Part shown: piece after piece, positions 15,612 to 23,790 of the stretch
Layout of the letters: each line of letters starts with the position of its first letter
Numbering within the stretch: position 1 is the stretch's first letter
Source of the DNA: Nonomuraea antri
GTDB lineage: Bacteria; Actinomycetota; Actinomycetes; Streptosporangiales; Streptosporangiaceae
Direction of reading: 5' to 3'
DNA length: 40,794 nt
NCBI RefSeq assembly: GCF_013283785.1
Contig: NZ_JABCPZ010000085.1
Coordinates: 1-40,794, forward strand
Position numbers and translations under genes: made by a program
Notes under the pieces: model-generated
Databases searched by the model: none
What the model saw: the letters and a program-made list of their open reading frames with translations, nothing else
Told to the model about the DNA's origin: nothing

Positions 15612-15626
15612 TGTCGTTGCTGATTC

Positions 15627-16319
15627 TTAGGCGGCGTAGTTCGGGTAACCGTAACCGACGACCTGGCTGGTGGGGCGCTTGCGCTCCTCGACCTTGCCGT
15701 TGCCGGTGTTGCCCTCGATCGTGGAGATCGTGCCGTCACCGTTGTCCTTGACCACGAAGCCGACATGCTGGATGTCGCTCAGGTCCTTGCCGCCCTTCCA
15801 GGAGAAGAACACCACGGAGCCGGGCTTGGCCTGGCTGCCGAAGCGGCCGTTGTCCTTGAACCACTTCGCGTGCGAGACGGTGTAGGCGTCCCAGCCGATC
15901 TGGGCGCGGGCGCCGGTGTGCTCACCGACCCAGGAGACGAACATCGAACACCAGGCGGCATTCAGGTAGTCGGCGCGGGCGCCGCCGTCACGGGCGGCGG
16001 TCTCGCCACCACGGGTCGAGGAGGCGTACCACTGCTGGAACTTGGTACCGCCACCCTGGGCGTTCTCCTTCACACCCACCTGCGAGCGGGCGGTGTCGAG
16101 CACCTGCGCGGCGCTGACCTTGACCTTCGCCTCCTCAGGCTTGGCCGCGGGCTTGGCGGCGGCGGCGGTCTTGACCGTGGCGGCGGGGGCGGTGGTGGTG
16201 TGGGTGTCGGCGTTGACGGCGGCGTGGGCGCCCAGCGCGGTGGCGAGAACGCCGGCGCCGAGGGCCAGGCGGGCGAGGTCGAGCTTGGCGATGCGGGGGG
16301 TGAGACGGTGCTTGGCCAT
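15627..16319 (-). CDS. Secreted CHAP-domain cell-wall hydrolase
   Basis: The protein has 230 residues. The signal peptide is basic up to about residue 18, then hydrophobic, with a likely cleavage after AHA (residue 33). An Ala/Thr/Lys/Pro linker runs to about residue 66. The CHAP domain follows, with catalytic Cys124 (NAAWCSMFVSW), His185 (IQHVGFV) and Glu202 (TIEGNTGNG). It would cleave peptide bonds in peptidoglycan outside the cell. The ATG sits behind an AGGAG that is rather distant (11 nt). Upstream is a c-di-AMP riboswitch, which in actinobacteria controls resuscitation-promoting factors and other wall hydrolases, so this gene probably belongs to that regulon. Confidence 0.93.
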   Translation of the reverse strand: MAKHRLTPRIAKLDLARLALGAGVLATALGAHAAVNADTHTTTAPAATVKTAAAAKPAAKPEEAKVKVSAAQVLDTARSQVGVKENAQGGGTKFQQWYASSTRGGETAARDGGARADYLNAAWCSMFVSWVGEHTGARAQIGWDAYTVSHAKWFKDNGRFGSQAKPGSVVFFSWKGGKDLSDIQHVGFVVKDNGDGTISTIEGNTGNGKVEERKRPTSQVVGYGYPNYAA

Positions 16320-16345
16320 CAGGCAGAAGACTCCTAGCTTCCATG

Positions 16346-16470
16346 CCGCTTACCGGGTTAGCTGACGGGTTCGGGCGTGGAAGCTGCCCTACGACACCGA
16401 GTCACGATGTCGATTCACCCCGAGTGGACACATGGGTCCCCGGTTCCATCGCGTGGATGGATTCAGCGGG
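16346..16470 (-). promoter_or_regulatory. ydaO/yuaA c-di-AMP riboswitch
   Basis: Reading the minus strand, the leader contains the family's conserved pieces in order: GGAACCGGGGACCCA, CGGGGTGAATCG, GTAGGGCAGC, then CCCGAACCCGTCAGCTAACC and GGTAAGCGG. The closing P1 helix is CCGCT (16469-16465) with AGCGG (16350-16346). A perfect 7-bp hairpin (CACAGGA/TCCTGTG, 16471-16487) adjoins its 5' side. It ends 27 bp before the start codon of the CHAP hydrolase. Binding of c-di-AMP is expected to lower expression, as for known actinobacterial examples. The rest of the upstream space (16488-16706) must hold the promoter, but I could not assign boxes. Confidence 0.93.
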
Positions 16471-16706
16471 CACAGGACGATCCTGTGCAAAGGGATTTCG
16501 CGGTGAGGACGTCATCCGGCACTGAGGGCTCGAGACGTCGACCGAAGATGCTTCAACGGTAACCTCTGCCCCAAAAGCAGGGCAAATCCGGTAAAGCACT
16601 CGCAAAGTGCGATCCAGGATGCCGGGCCCACATGAGGGCATCTCGCGCATCCAGGTATGTACAACACACCCCCGGCCTGGGTAATTCCCACCCCAAGCCA
16701 TCCCCA

Positions 16707-17321
16707 TCAGCCGGCCGCGTCAGCCGCCCCCCGGCCCCGGGGCCTGGCCCTGACGTGCATGCGTTCACCTTGCCGCCCGAACAGGCTGAGCACCTCGACA
16801 GGCCCGTCCCCGGCGCTGCCGAACCAGTGCGGCAGCCGCGTGTCGAACTCGGCCACCTCCCCGGGCCCCAGCACCAGGTCATGGCCGGACAGCACCAGCC
16901 GCAGCCGCCCGGACAGCACGTACAGCCATTCGTAACCCTCGTGCGTGCACGGCTCAGGCGTCACACGCGTCGCAGGCAACACCATCTTGTACGTCTGCAG
17001 CGGCCCGGGCTGCCTGGTCAGCGGCAACACCATGTTGCCGTTCACGCGCCGCGCCTTGAGGCGCACCCGGGGATCGCCCACCTCGGGCGCGCCGACCAGC
17101 TCGTCCAGCGGCACCTGGTGCGCCTGCGAGATCGGCAGCAGCAGTTCGAGGCTGGGCCGCCGCTGCCCGGACTCCAGCCTGGACAGCGTGCTCTTGGAGA
17201 TGCCGGTGGCCTCGGCGAGCGCGGACAGGCTGATCCCGCGCTCGGCACGCAGCCGCCTGAGCCTGGGCCCGATCTCGGCGAGTGCCTGGGCGATGGGGGT
17301 CGAGTGTTCCACGGGCCCCAT
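16707..17321 (-). CDS. XRE-family transcriptional regulator with cupin sensor domain
   Basis: This 204-residue protein has an N-terminal helix-turn-helix at about residues 15-70 (RRLRAERGISLSALAEATG, then SKSTLSRLESGQRRPSLELL). A cupin domain follows at about 110-190 (EGYEWLYVLSGRLRLVL, FDTRLPHWFGSAG). Members of this class bind a palindrome and respond to a small ligand through the cupin. The ATG at 17321 gives the usual length; a GTG nine bases later is possible. It is divergent from a flavin oxidoreductase gene with a 22-bp palindrome between them, so it most likely represses that gene and itself. The C-terminal RGRGAADAAG tail is low complexity. Confidence 0.88.
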   Translation of the reverse strand: MGPVEHSTPIAQALAEIGPRLRRLRAERGISLSALAEATGISKSTLSRLESGQRRPSLELLLPISQAHQVPLDELVGAPEVGDPRVRLKARRVNGNMVLPLTRQPGPLQTYKMVLPATRVTPEPCTHEGYEWLYVLSGRLRLVLSGHDLVLGPGEVAEFDTRLPHWFGSAGDGPVEVLSLFGRQGERMHVRARPRGRGAADAAG

Positions 17322-17340
17322 TGCACACGTTCGTCCCGGA

Positions 17341-17362
17341 AACGGCAACAGATGTTGTCGTT
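17341..17362. promoter_or_regulatory. 22-bp palindromic operator in the divergent regulator/oxidoreductase space
   Basis: Half-sites AACGGCAACA and TGTTGTCGTT flank a central GA; nine of ten positions are symmetric. It lies 19 bp upstream of the regulator's ATG and 29 bp upstream of the oxidoreductase ATG, where it can control both. Confidence 0.7.
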
Positions 17363-17391
17363 CCAGCGGGCGCTGGCGCAAGCTGAGCAGC

Positions 17392-18381
17392 ATGAAGAGC
17401 GATGATGAATCCCGATATGACGTGGTGATCGTGGGTGGCGGCGCGGCCGGGCTGAGCGCGGCGCTGGTGCTGGGCCGGGCCAGGCGCAAGGTGGCCGTGG
17501 CCGACGCCGGGCGGCCGCGCAACGCGCCGGCCGAACACATGCAGGGCTTCCTGTCGCGTGACGGCATGAACCCCGGCCACCTGCTGGAGGCCGGCCGGGC
17601 CGAGGTCACCGGGTACGGCGTGCGGCTGATCGAGGGCCGGGTCGACCGCCTGGAGGCCCAGGCCGGCGAACCCGGCTACCAGGTGCACCTGTCCGGCGGC
17701 CCGGTGCTGCGGGCTCGCCGTCTGGTGGTGTCCACGGGGCTGCGTGACGAGCTGCCCGATCTGCCCGGCGTGCGCGAGCGGTGGGGCAAGGACCTGCTGC
17801 ACTGCCCGTACTGCCACGGATATGAGGTGTGCGACGAGCCGCTCGGCGTGCTCGGCGCCACGCAGGGCGCGGTGCAGCAGGCGCTGATGCTCCGTCAGTG
17901 GTCGTCCGACCTGGTCCTCTTCCCGCACCGGCTGGAGCTGTCCGACGACGAGCGCGAACAGCTCGCCGCGCGTGACGTGCGGATCGTCGAGGGCGAGGTC
18001 AAGCGGCTGGCCGTGGACGGCGACCGGCTGCGCGGGGTCGAGCTGGCCGACGGGACGGTGGTGCCGCGCGCGGCGGTGTTCGTCTTCCCGCGCATGGTCC
18101 CGCACGACGACCTGCTGACCGGCCTGGGCTGCGAACGGGACGCGTCCGGCTGGGTGACCACCGACCGCTCCGGACTGACCAGCGTCCCCGGGGTGTGGGC
18201 GGTGGGGAACGTCGCCGACCCGCGGGCGCAGGTGATCTCGGCGGCCGGGATGGGCGCCGCGGCGGCGTTCGCCGTCAACCACGACCTGGTGGACGAGGAG
18301 ACCAGGCAGGCCGTCGAGGCCCGCCGCGCCGCGACCGCGAAGGCGCCGAGAAAACAGCGGCCGGTTCTGAACGGCGGATGA
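17392..18381 (+). CDS. NAD(P)/FAD-dependent oxidoreductase, thioredoxin-reductase-like
   Basis: This 329-residue protein begins with the FAD-binding dinucleotide motif VVIVGGGAAGLSAAL (residues about 10-24). It contains a CPYCHGYEVC segment, where the C-x2-C pair sits at the place of the thioredoxin reductase disulfide. The family's C-terminal FAD block is GVWAVGNVADPRAQVISAAGMGAAAA. The second nucleotide-binding motif is degenerate (LGVLGATQGAVQQ), so the NADPH preference is unsure. It is a cytoplasmic flavoprotein with unknown electron acceptor. Homologues commonly pair with an XRE-cupin regulator, as here. Confidence 0.88.
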   Translation: MKSDDESRYDVVIVGGGAAGLSAALVLGRARRKVAVADAGRPRNAPAEHMQGFLSRDGMNPGHLLEAGRAEVTGYGVRLIEGRVDRLEAQAGEPGYQVHLSGGPVLRARRLVVSTGLRDELPDLPGVRERWGKDLLHCPYCHGYEVCDEPLGVLGATQGAVQQALMLRQWSSDLVLFPHRLELSDDEREQLAARDVRIVEGEVKRLAVDGDRLRGVELADGTVVPRAAVFVFPRMVPHDDLLTGLGCERDASGWVTTDRSGLTSVPGVWAVGNVADPRAQVISAAGMGAAAAFAVNHDLVDEETRQAVEARRAATAKAPRKQRPVLNGG

Positions 18382-18473
18382 ATTCTGCCGTAAGCCCCGA
18401 GGTCCCCCCACCCGTCGCCACATTCGCCCTCCCATAATCCGAAATACGGGGGATGCGGCGGCAAAGGGGGGCC

Positions 18474-19553
18474 ATGAAGCGATGGGTCGGGGTGGTCCTG
18501 GCGGTGGTGCTCGCCGGGGCCGTGGTGGCCGCGATCGTGGCGGGGAACCGGGGGTCGGGCGTCCCCGAGCCGGTCGTGGCCCGCGGGGTCATCGGCTCGG
18601 AGAAGAAGCCGTTCTTCGACGATCCGCGGGTCAAGGCGGTCTTCGCCGAGCATGGGCTGCGGGTGGAGGTGGACACCGCCGGGTCCAGGCAGATCGCCAC
18701 CGACGTGGACCTGAGCCGGTACGCCTTCGCCTTCCCGTCCAGTGTCCCGGCGGCGGAGAAGATCAAGCGGGATCGGCGGGCCACCCGTACGTACGCGCCG
18801 TTCTACTCGCCCATGGCGGTGGCCACGTTCCAGCCGATCGCGGACCTGCTCACCCGCCTCGGCGTCCTACGCGATTCCGGACACGGCTACCAAATCCTCG
18901 ATATCAAGAAATATCTAGAAATAGCCGAGAAAGGCACGCGCTGGGATCAAATTCCTGGCAACTCTGTTTACCCGGCGCGTAAACGGGTCCTGCTGACCAC
19001 CACCGACGTCCGCACCTCGAACACCGCCGCCATGTACCTGGCCGCGATCGGCTACGTGGCCAACGGCGACGACGTGATCAGCTCCGCCGCCCAGGTGGCG
19101 AAGGTCGCGCCGGTCCTCGCCCCGGCCGTGCTCGACCAGGGTTTCTCCGAGTCCACCAGCGAGGCGTCGTTCGACGACTATCTCGCGCTCGGCGCGGGCA
19201 AGACGCCGATGCTCGTCATCTACGAGGCCCAGTATCTCGCCCGCGTCTTCGCCGGAGACGGTTCGATCAAGCCGGACATGCGGCTGGTCTACCCGTCGCC
19301 GACCGTGCACAGCAAGCACACGCTGGTCCCGCTCACCGAGCCGGGCGCGCGCGTGGGCGAGCTGCTCACGCGCGACCCCGAACTGCTCGCGCTGGCCGCC
19401 AGGTACGGCTTCCGCACCGCCGACCCGAAGGCGTTCACCGACCTGGTGGCCGCCACCCGGGCCCCGGCCGCGGCCCAGCTCGTGGACGTGGTGGAACCGC
19501 CCGCGTACGAGCACCTGGAGCAGCTGATCGCCGGCATCGGCGCGGCCCGCTGA
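18474..19553 (+). CDS. Membrane-anchored solute-binding-like protein (first gene of TelA/VWA operon)
   Basis: This 359-residue protein has an N-terminal signal or anchor (VGVVLAVVLAGAVVAAIVAG) without a lipobox cysteine. The ATG at 18474 follows a GGGGGG run; an ATG seven codons upstream is possible. The body resembles an extracellular type II binding protein (GVIGSEKKPFFDDPRVKAVFAEHGLRVEV, and a later MLVIYEAQYLARVF and MRLVYPSPTVHSKHTLVPL). The fold pattern is like the binding half of the VWA lipoprotein two genes on. No permease or ATPase gene is present. The stretch encoding about residues 131-172 uses unusually A/T-ending codons. I do not know the ligand. TelA follows after 34 bp. Confidence 0.75.
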   Translation: MKRWVGVVLAVVLAGAVVAAIVAGNRGSGVPEPVVARGVIGSEKKPFFDDPRVKAVFAEHGLRVEVDTAGSRQIATDVDLSRYAFAFPSSVPAAEKIKRDRRATRTYAPFYSPMAVATFQPIADLLTRLGVLRDSGHGYQILDIKKYLEIAEKGTRWDQIPGNSVYPARKRVLLTTTDVRTSNTAAMYLAAIGYVANGDDVISSAAQVAKVAPVLAPAVLDQGFSESTSEASFDDYLALGAGKTPMLVIYEAQYLARVFAGDGSIKPDMRLVYPSPTVHSKHTLVPLTEPGARVGELLTRDPELLALAARYGFRTADPKAFTDLVAATRAPAAAQLVDVVEPPAYEHLEQLIAGIGAAR

Positions 19554-19587
19554 CCACGAAACGCCGGCCGAGTGAGGAGATCATGAC

Positions 19588-20730
19588 GTGTCCGACCTGG
19601 TGCTGACGCCGCCCGAGCCGGTGGCCGCGATCCCGGCCGAGACCGCGGCGGGCATGCTGCCGCTGACCGGGGAACGGGCCGCCGAGCTGGCCGCGAAGGC
19701 CCACGACTTCGCCGCCGGGCTGGACGGGCTCGACCCGCGTTCGCCGGAGTTCGCCCGCAGGGTGCACGACATCTCGGCGATGGGCGACACCGAGATCAGG
19801 GCCGCCTCGCAGGCGGCGAACCGGATGTTGCGGCGGCCGGTCGCCGCGCTGTCGTCCGCGCGCGGCGAGGGCGCCGACGCGCAGGCCAGGGTGGCCGACC
19901 GGCTGGTCGCGCTGCGCCGCACGGTGGTCGACCTGGATCCGAAGCAGACCTCGGGCGGGACCCGCAAGCTGCTCGGGCTCATCCCGTTCGGCGACCGGCT
20001 GCGCGACTACTTCGCCAAGTACCGCTCCGCGCAGCGGCACCTCGACGACATCATCCGCGCGCTCAGGTCCGGCCAGGACGAGCTGCTGCGCGACAACGCG
20101 GCCATCGAGGGCGAGAAGACCCGGCTGTGGGAGGTCATGATCCGGCTGCAGGAGTACGCGGTCATGGCCAAGGCGCTCGACGCGGCGCTGGAGGAGCGGA
20201 TCGCGGCGGCCGACGAGCAGCGGGCCACCGCGCTGCGTTCGGACGCGCTGTTCACCGTCCGGCAGAAGCATCAGGACCTGCTCACCCAGCTCGCCGTGTC
20301 CGCGCAGGGCTACCTGGCGCTGGACCTGGTTCGCAAGAACAACCTGGAGCTGAGCAAGGGCGTGGACCGGGCCACCACGACCACGGTCGCCGCGCTGCGC
20401 ACCGCGGTGACGGTGGCGCAGGCGCTGGCCGGGCAGAAGCTGGTGCTCGACCAGATCACCGCGCTCAACGCCACCACCAACGACCTGATCCTGGCCACCA
20501 GCGAGATGCTGCGCACGCAGGCGGGCGCGATCCAGACGCAGGCCGCGGGCACGGCGGTGGACCTGGACACGTTGCGCCGGGCGTTCGACAACGTCTACGC
20601 CACCATGGACACGATCGACACGTTCAAGGCCAAGGCCGTGGAGAACATGGCGGCCACCGTCGACAGCCTGACCGCCGAGCTCGGGCACGCCCGGCTCTAC
20701 CTGGAGCGGGCCAGGGAGGACGAGCGATGA
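19588..20730 (+). CDS. TelA/YaaN-family 'toxic anion resistance' protein
   Basis: This 380-residue, mainly helical cytoplasmic protein starts at GTG behind GAGGAG. It has the TelA (PF05816-type) pattern: LIPFGDRLRDYFAKYRSAQRHLDDIIRALRSGQDELLRDNAAIEGEK. This is followed by long amphipathic helices and KGVDRATTTTVAALRTAVTVAQALAGQKLVLDQI. Relatives (tellurite resistance TelA, Bacillus YaaN) act with membrane partners in resistance to tellurite and envelope-active agents by an unknown mechanism. Its position between two binding-protein-like genes and the four-base overlap (ATGA) with the VWA gene suggest one complex. Confidence 0.88.
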   Translation: MSDLVLTPPEPVAAIPAETAAGMLPLTGERAAELAAKAHDFAAGLDGLDPRSPEFARRVHDISAMGDTEIRAASQAANRMLRRPVAALSSARGEGADAQARVADRLVALRRTVVDLDPKQTSGGTRKLLGLIPFGDRLRDYFAKYRSAQRHLDDIIRALRSGQDELLRDNAAIEGEKTRLWEVMIRLQEYAVMAKALDAALEERIAAADEQRATALRSDALFTVRQKHQDLLTQLAVSAQGYLALDLVRKNNLELSKGVDRATTTTVAALRTAVTVAQALAGQKLVLDQITALNATTNDLILATSEMLRTQAGAIQTQAAGTAVDLDTLRRAFDNVYATMDTIDTFKAKAVENMAATVDSLTAELGHARLYLERAREDER

Positions 20731-22253
20731 GGCGGGCGCTCGCGGCCGTCCTGATCCCGCTGCTCCTGACCGCCGCCGCCTGTTCGACCGCGGCGGAGCC
20801 GGACACGCTGCACGTGCTGGCCGGCAGCGAGATCAAGGACCTGGAGCCGCTGCTGGCGCGGGCGCCCGGGGTGCGGGTGGAGCTGACGTACACCGGCACG
20901 CTGGACGGCGCCGAGCAGGTCGCGAACGGCCGGGCCGACGCCGACGCGATCTGGTTCTCCGCCAACCGCTACCTGTCGCTGATCGACGGCGCGCAGGCCA
21001 GGCTGTCCACCCAGACCAAGATCATGGCCTCCCCGGTGGTGCTGGGGCTCAAGCCGGGCAAGGCCGCCGAGCTGGGCTGGGACAAGCAGCCGGTGACCTG
21101 GACGGACATCGCCATGGCCGCCGAGCGGGGGCGGTTCGGCTTCGGCATGACCAACCCGGCCTCGTCCAACTCGGGTTTCTCCGCCCTGGTCGGGGTGGCG
21201 GCGGCGCTGTCGGACGCCGACGCCGCGCTCGGCACCGACCAGATCAGGACGGTGACGCCCAGGCTCAAGCGGTTCTTCTCGGCGCAGCGGCTGACGGCCG
21301 GCTCGTCGGGCTGGCTGGCCGACGCCTACGCCAGGAACCCGGCCGTGGACGGGATGATCAACTACGAGTCGGTGCTGCTCGGCCAGCGCGAGCCGCTGAC
21401 CCTGATCTATCCGAGTGACGGGGTGGTGAGCGCCGACTACCCGCTCACGCTGCTGGCCGCCGCTCCCCCGGCCAAGAAGGCGCTGTACGACAGGCTGACC
21501 GCCTGGCTGCGTACCCCGCAGGTGCAGCGGGAGATCATGACCGGCACCCATCGCCGGCCGATCGTGCCCGAGGTGCGGCCGGACGACCGCTTCGGCGCCG
21601 CCCAGCTCATCGAGTTGCCGTTCCCGAACCGCCGGGCCGCCGCCGACGAGCTGATCAGCACGTATCTGAACGAGGTGCGGGTGCCGGCGCAGGCCAGGTT
21701 CGTGCTGGACACGTCCGGGTCGATGCGTGGCACGCGGATCGAGGCGCTGCGCCAGGCCCTGGTCACGCTGACCGGCGCGGACGGTTCCGCCTCCGGCGCC
21801 TTCACCCGGTTCAGCAACCGCGAGTCGGTGACGATGATCCCGTTCAACGGCACGGCGGGCACGCCGACGCCGTTCGTCGTCCCTGACCGGGACCCGGAGC
21901 CGGTGCTCACCCGGATCAAGGAGTACGCGCGGGGGCTGGACGCGGCCGGCGGCACCGCGATCTACGACGGGCTGCGGGCCGCCTACGACCAGCCGGTCAC
22001 CCCCGGGCACTACGGCTCGGTCGTGCTGATGACCGACGGCGAGAACACCGACGGCTCCGACTTCGCGGCCTTCGCCGCCTACCACCGGTCGCTGCCCCAG
22101 GAGCGGCGCGCGATACCGACGTTCGTGGTGCTGTTCGGCGAGAGCGACGACGAGGAGATGCGGCAGGTGGCCGAGCTGACCGGCGGCGCCGTCTTCGACG
22201 CCAGGTCGGGCTCGCTGAGCGCGGCGTTCAAGGAGATCCGTGGCTACCAGTGA
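20727..22253 (+). CDS. Lipoprotein fusing a substrate-binding domain to a VWA domain
   Basis: The protein has 508 residues. The signal peptide ends in the lipobox LLTAAAC, placing Cys19 as the lipid-bearing residue. Residues about 25-310 form a SBP_bac_11-type periplasmic binding domain (LHVLAGSEIKDLEPLL, FGMTNPASSNSGFSALVG). A VWA domain follows from about 322 with an intact MIDAS: Asp328-x-Ser330-x-Ser332 (LDTSGSM), the Thr of AAGGTAIYDGL, and MTDGENTDGSD. VWA with MIDAS usually binds a metal and a protein partner. The fusion would be outside the membrane. It overlaps TelA by 4 bp and the next gene by 14 bp, so translation is coupled. Confidence 0.88.
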   Translation: MRRALAAVLIPLLLTAAACSTAAEPDTLHVLAGSEIKDLEPLLARAPGVRVELTYTGTLDGAEQVANGRADADAIWFSANRYLSLIDGAQARLSTQTKIMASPVVLGLKPGKAAELGWDKQPVTWTDIAMAAERGRFGFGMTNPASSNSGFSALVGVAAALSDADAALGTDQIRTVTPRLKRFFSAQRLTAGSSGWLADAYARNPAVDGMINYESVLLGQREPLTLIYPSDGVVSADYPLTLLAAAPPAKKALYDRLTAWLRTPQVQREIMTGTHRRPIVPEVRPDDRFGAAQLIELPFPNRRAAADELISTYLNEVRVPAQARFVLDTSGSMRGTRIEALRQALVTLTGADGSASGAFTRFSNRESVTMIPFNGTAGTPTPFVVPDRDPEPVLTRIKEYARGLDAAGGTAIYDGLRAAYDQPVTPGHYGSVVLMTDGENTDGSDFAAFAAYHRSLPQERRAIPTFVVLFGESDDEEMRQVAELTGGAVFDARSGSLSAAFKEIRGYQ

Positions 22254-22857
22254 CCGGGTGCTGCGCTATCTTGGCTCGACCAGGAACATCGCCGGGTCGG
22301 CGCTGGCGCTGCTCGGCGTGGCGGGCCACTTCCTCGGGCTGACCGGCGCGTTCTGGCCGGTGGTGGTGGCCGGCCTGTACGGGGTGGGCGCGCTGCTCGC
22401 GCCGTCCGACCGGGTCAGGCTGACGATCTCGCACGCCGAGGTGGAGACGCGGGCCCTGCGGGCCGACCTGGCCGGGCTGCTCGGCCGGATCGACGGCCGA
22501 TTCCCCGATGACGTGCTGGCGGGCGTCCGAGCGCTGGCCGAGGTGCTTGAGGGCATCCTGGCGCGGGCCGAGCAGCTGACCTCGTCCCCGGATCAGTTGC
22601 ACGTGGTGTCGCAGACGATCCGCGGCTACCTGCCGGCGAGCCTGGAGGCGTACGCGAACCTGCCGCGCCGCTACGCGCTGACCCGGCGCGCGGGCCTGCG
22701 GCGCAGCGCGCACGAGGAGCTGCTGGCCCAGCTCGCGCTGCTCGACGGCGAGCTGCGCAAGGTCGCCGACGCCGTGCACCGCGGCGACGAGCAGGCGCTG
22801 CGCGACCAGGGACGCTTCCTGCGCGACAGATTCGGCGGCTCCGCGCTGGACTTGTAG
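22240..22857 (+). CDS. Small membrane protein of the TelA operon (XpaC-like position)
   Basis: This 205-residue protein has a GTG start with AAGGAG placed 5 nt upstream, inside the end of the VWA gene. Two adjacent membrane helices (about residues 14-33 and 36-54) are followed by a cytoplasmic helical domain rich in Arg, Glu and Leu (ALRADLAGLLGRI, LRRSAHEELLAQLALLDGELRKVADAV). In Bacillus the TelA homologue yaaN is next to xpaC, a gene for a membrane protein of comparable size and layout. I suggest this is the functional equivalent by context; sequence similarity was not tested. Confidence 0.75.
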   Translation: MATSDRVLRYLGSTRNIAGSALALLGVAGHFLGLTGAFWPVVVAGLYGVGALLAPSDRVRLTISHAEVETRALRADLAGLLGRIDGRFPDDVLAGVRALAEVLEGILARAEQLTSSPDQLHVVSQTIRGYLPASLEAYANLPRRYALTRRAGLRRSAHEELLAQLALLDGELRKVADAVHRGDEQALRDQGRFLRDRFGGSALDL

Positions 22858-22932
22858 AGGTTGGCGTTTCTTCCCTCCTCGAAGATCGACGGCGGCTACG
22901 ATGCGTAAAACGTGTCTCTTATGGAGGTTTGT

Positions 22933-23748
22933 GTGGGCAACGACCGGGATGTGGAGCAGGCCCTGGCGAGAATCAACACCTCTGTGCCGCATCCGGCCCG
23001 CGTGTACGACTATCTGCTCGGCGGCAAGGACAACTACGAAGCCGACCGCGCGGTGGCCGAGCAGGTGCTCGCACAGACGACCGGGCTGGTGGAGGGGGTC
23101 AAGGAGAACCGGGCCTTCCTCGGCAGAGCGGTGCGCCACCTGGCCGAGCAGGGGGTGACGCAGTTCCTCGACCTGGGCACCGGCATCCCCACCCAGGGCA
23201 ACACGCACGAGGTGGCCCAGGCGGTCAACCCGAACGCCCGCGTGGTGTACGTGGACAACGACCCCATCGTGATGAACCACGCCCGGGCGCTGCTGCGCGG
23301 CACCCCTGAGGGACGTACCGCCTACATCGAGGCCGACATGCTCGAACCGGAGAGCGTGCTCAAGCACCCGCGCACGCTGGAGACGCTCGACTTCTCCCAG
23401 CCGGTCGCGGTGATCGTCATCGGCGTGCTCATGTACTTCACCGACGAGCAGGACCCCTGGGGCGTGGTCAAGCAGTACAGCGACGCCACCTGCCGGGGCA
23501 GCCACCTGGCCCTCACGCACACCACGGCCGACTTCCAGCCGGAGATCCTGGGCGCGTTCGAGGAGTCGTACCAGAGCCCGGGCGCGATCAAGCTGACGAA
23601 CCGGTCCGGGCCCGAGATCGCCCGCTTCTTCGAGGGGTACGCGCTGGTCGAGCCGGGTCTGATCACGACCTTCGCGTGGCGTCCCGAGGAGCCGGCGCCG
23701 AGCGGGACGATCTCCGGCGCGTACGCCGCCATCGGCAGGAAGCTCTGA
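22933..23748 (+). CDS. DUF574-type SAM-dependent methyltransferase
   Basis: This 271-residue protein has a GTG start chosen because GGAGG lies 5 nt upstream; in-frame starts at 22912 and 22921 have no ribosome site. The family signature PHPARVYDYLLGGKDNYEADR is at the N-terminus (residues about 15-35). It is followed by the SAM-binding loop FLDLGTGIPTQGN and the VVYVDNDPIVMNHARALL strand, then VLMYFTDEQDP. This family (SAM-dependent methyltransferase, Methyltransf_19) is greatly expanded in actinomycetes and its substrates are unknown. The gene is monocistronic. Confidence 0.92.
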   Translation: MGNDRDVEQALARINTSVPHPARVYDYLLGGKDNYEADRAVAEQVLAQTTGLVEGVKENRAFLGRAVRHLAEQGVTQFLDLGTGIPTQGNTHEVAQAVNPNARVVYVDNDPIVMNHARALLRGTPEGRTAYIEADMLEPESVLKHPRTLETLDFSQPVAVIVIGVLMYFTDEQDPWGVVKQYSDATCRGSHLALTHTTADFQPEILGAFEESYQSPGAIKLTNRSGPEIARFFEGYALVEPGLITTFAWRPEEPAPSGTISGAYAAIGRKL

Positions 23749-23790
23749 TCCCGGCCTCCGCGTCCTGGTGAGCCGTGGTGGACTGGCGGC

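Noticed and set aside
15074..15623. Repetitive peptides (RPTGYSEAYRIQRGLPDTA type) encoded by the minisatellite
   Set aside because: The unit is 19 bp, so all three frames are visited; there is no ribosome site, and the flanking diverged units do not preserve a frame.
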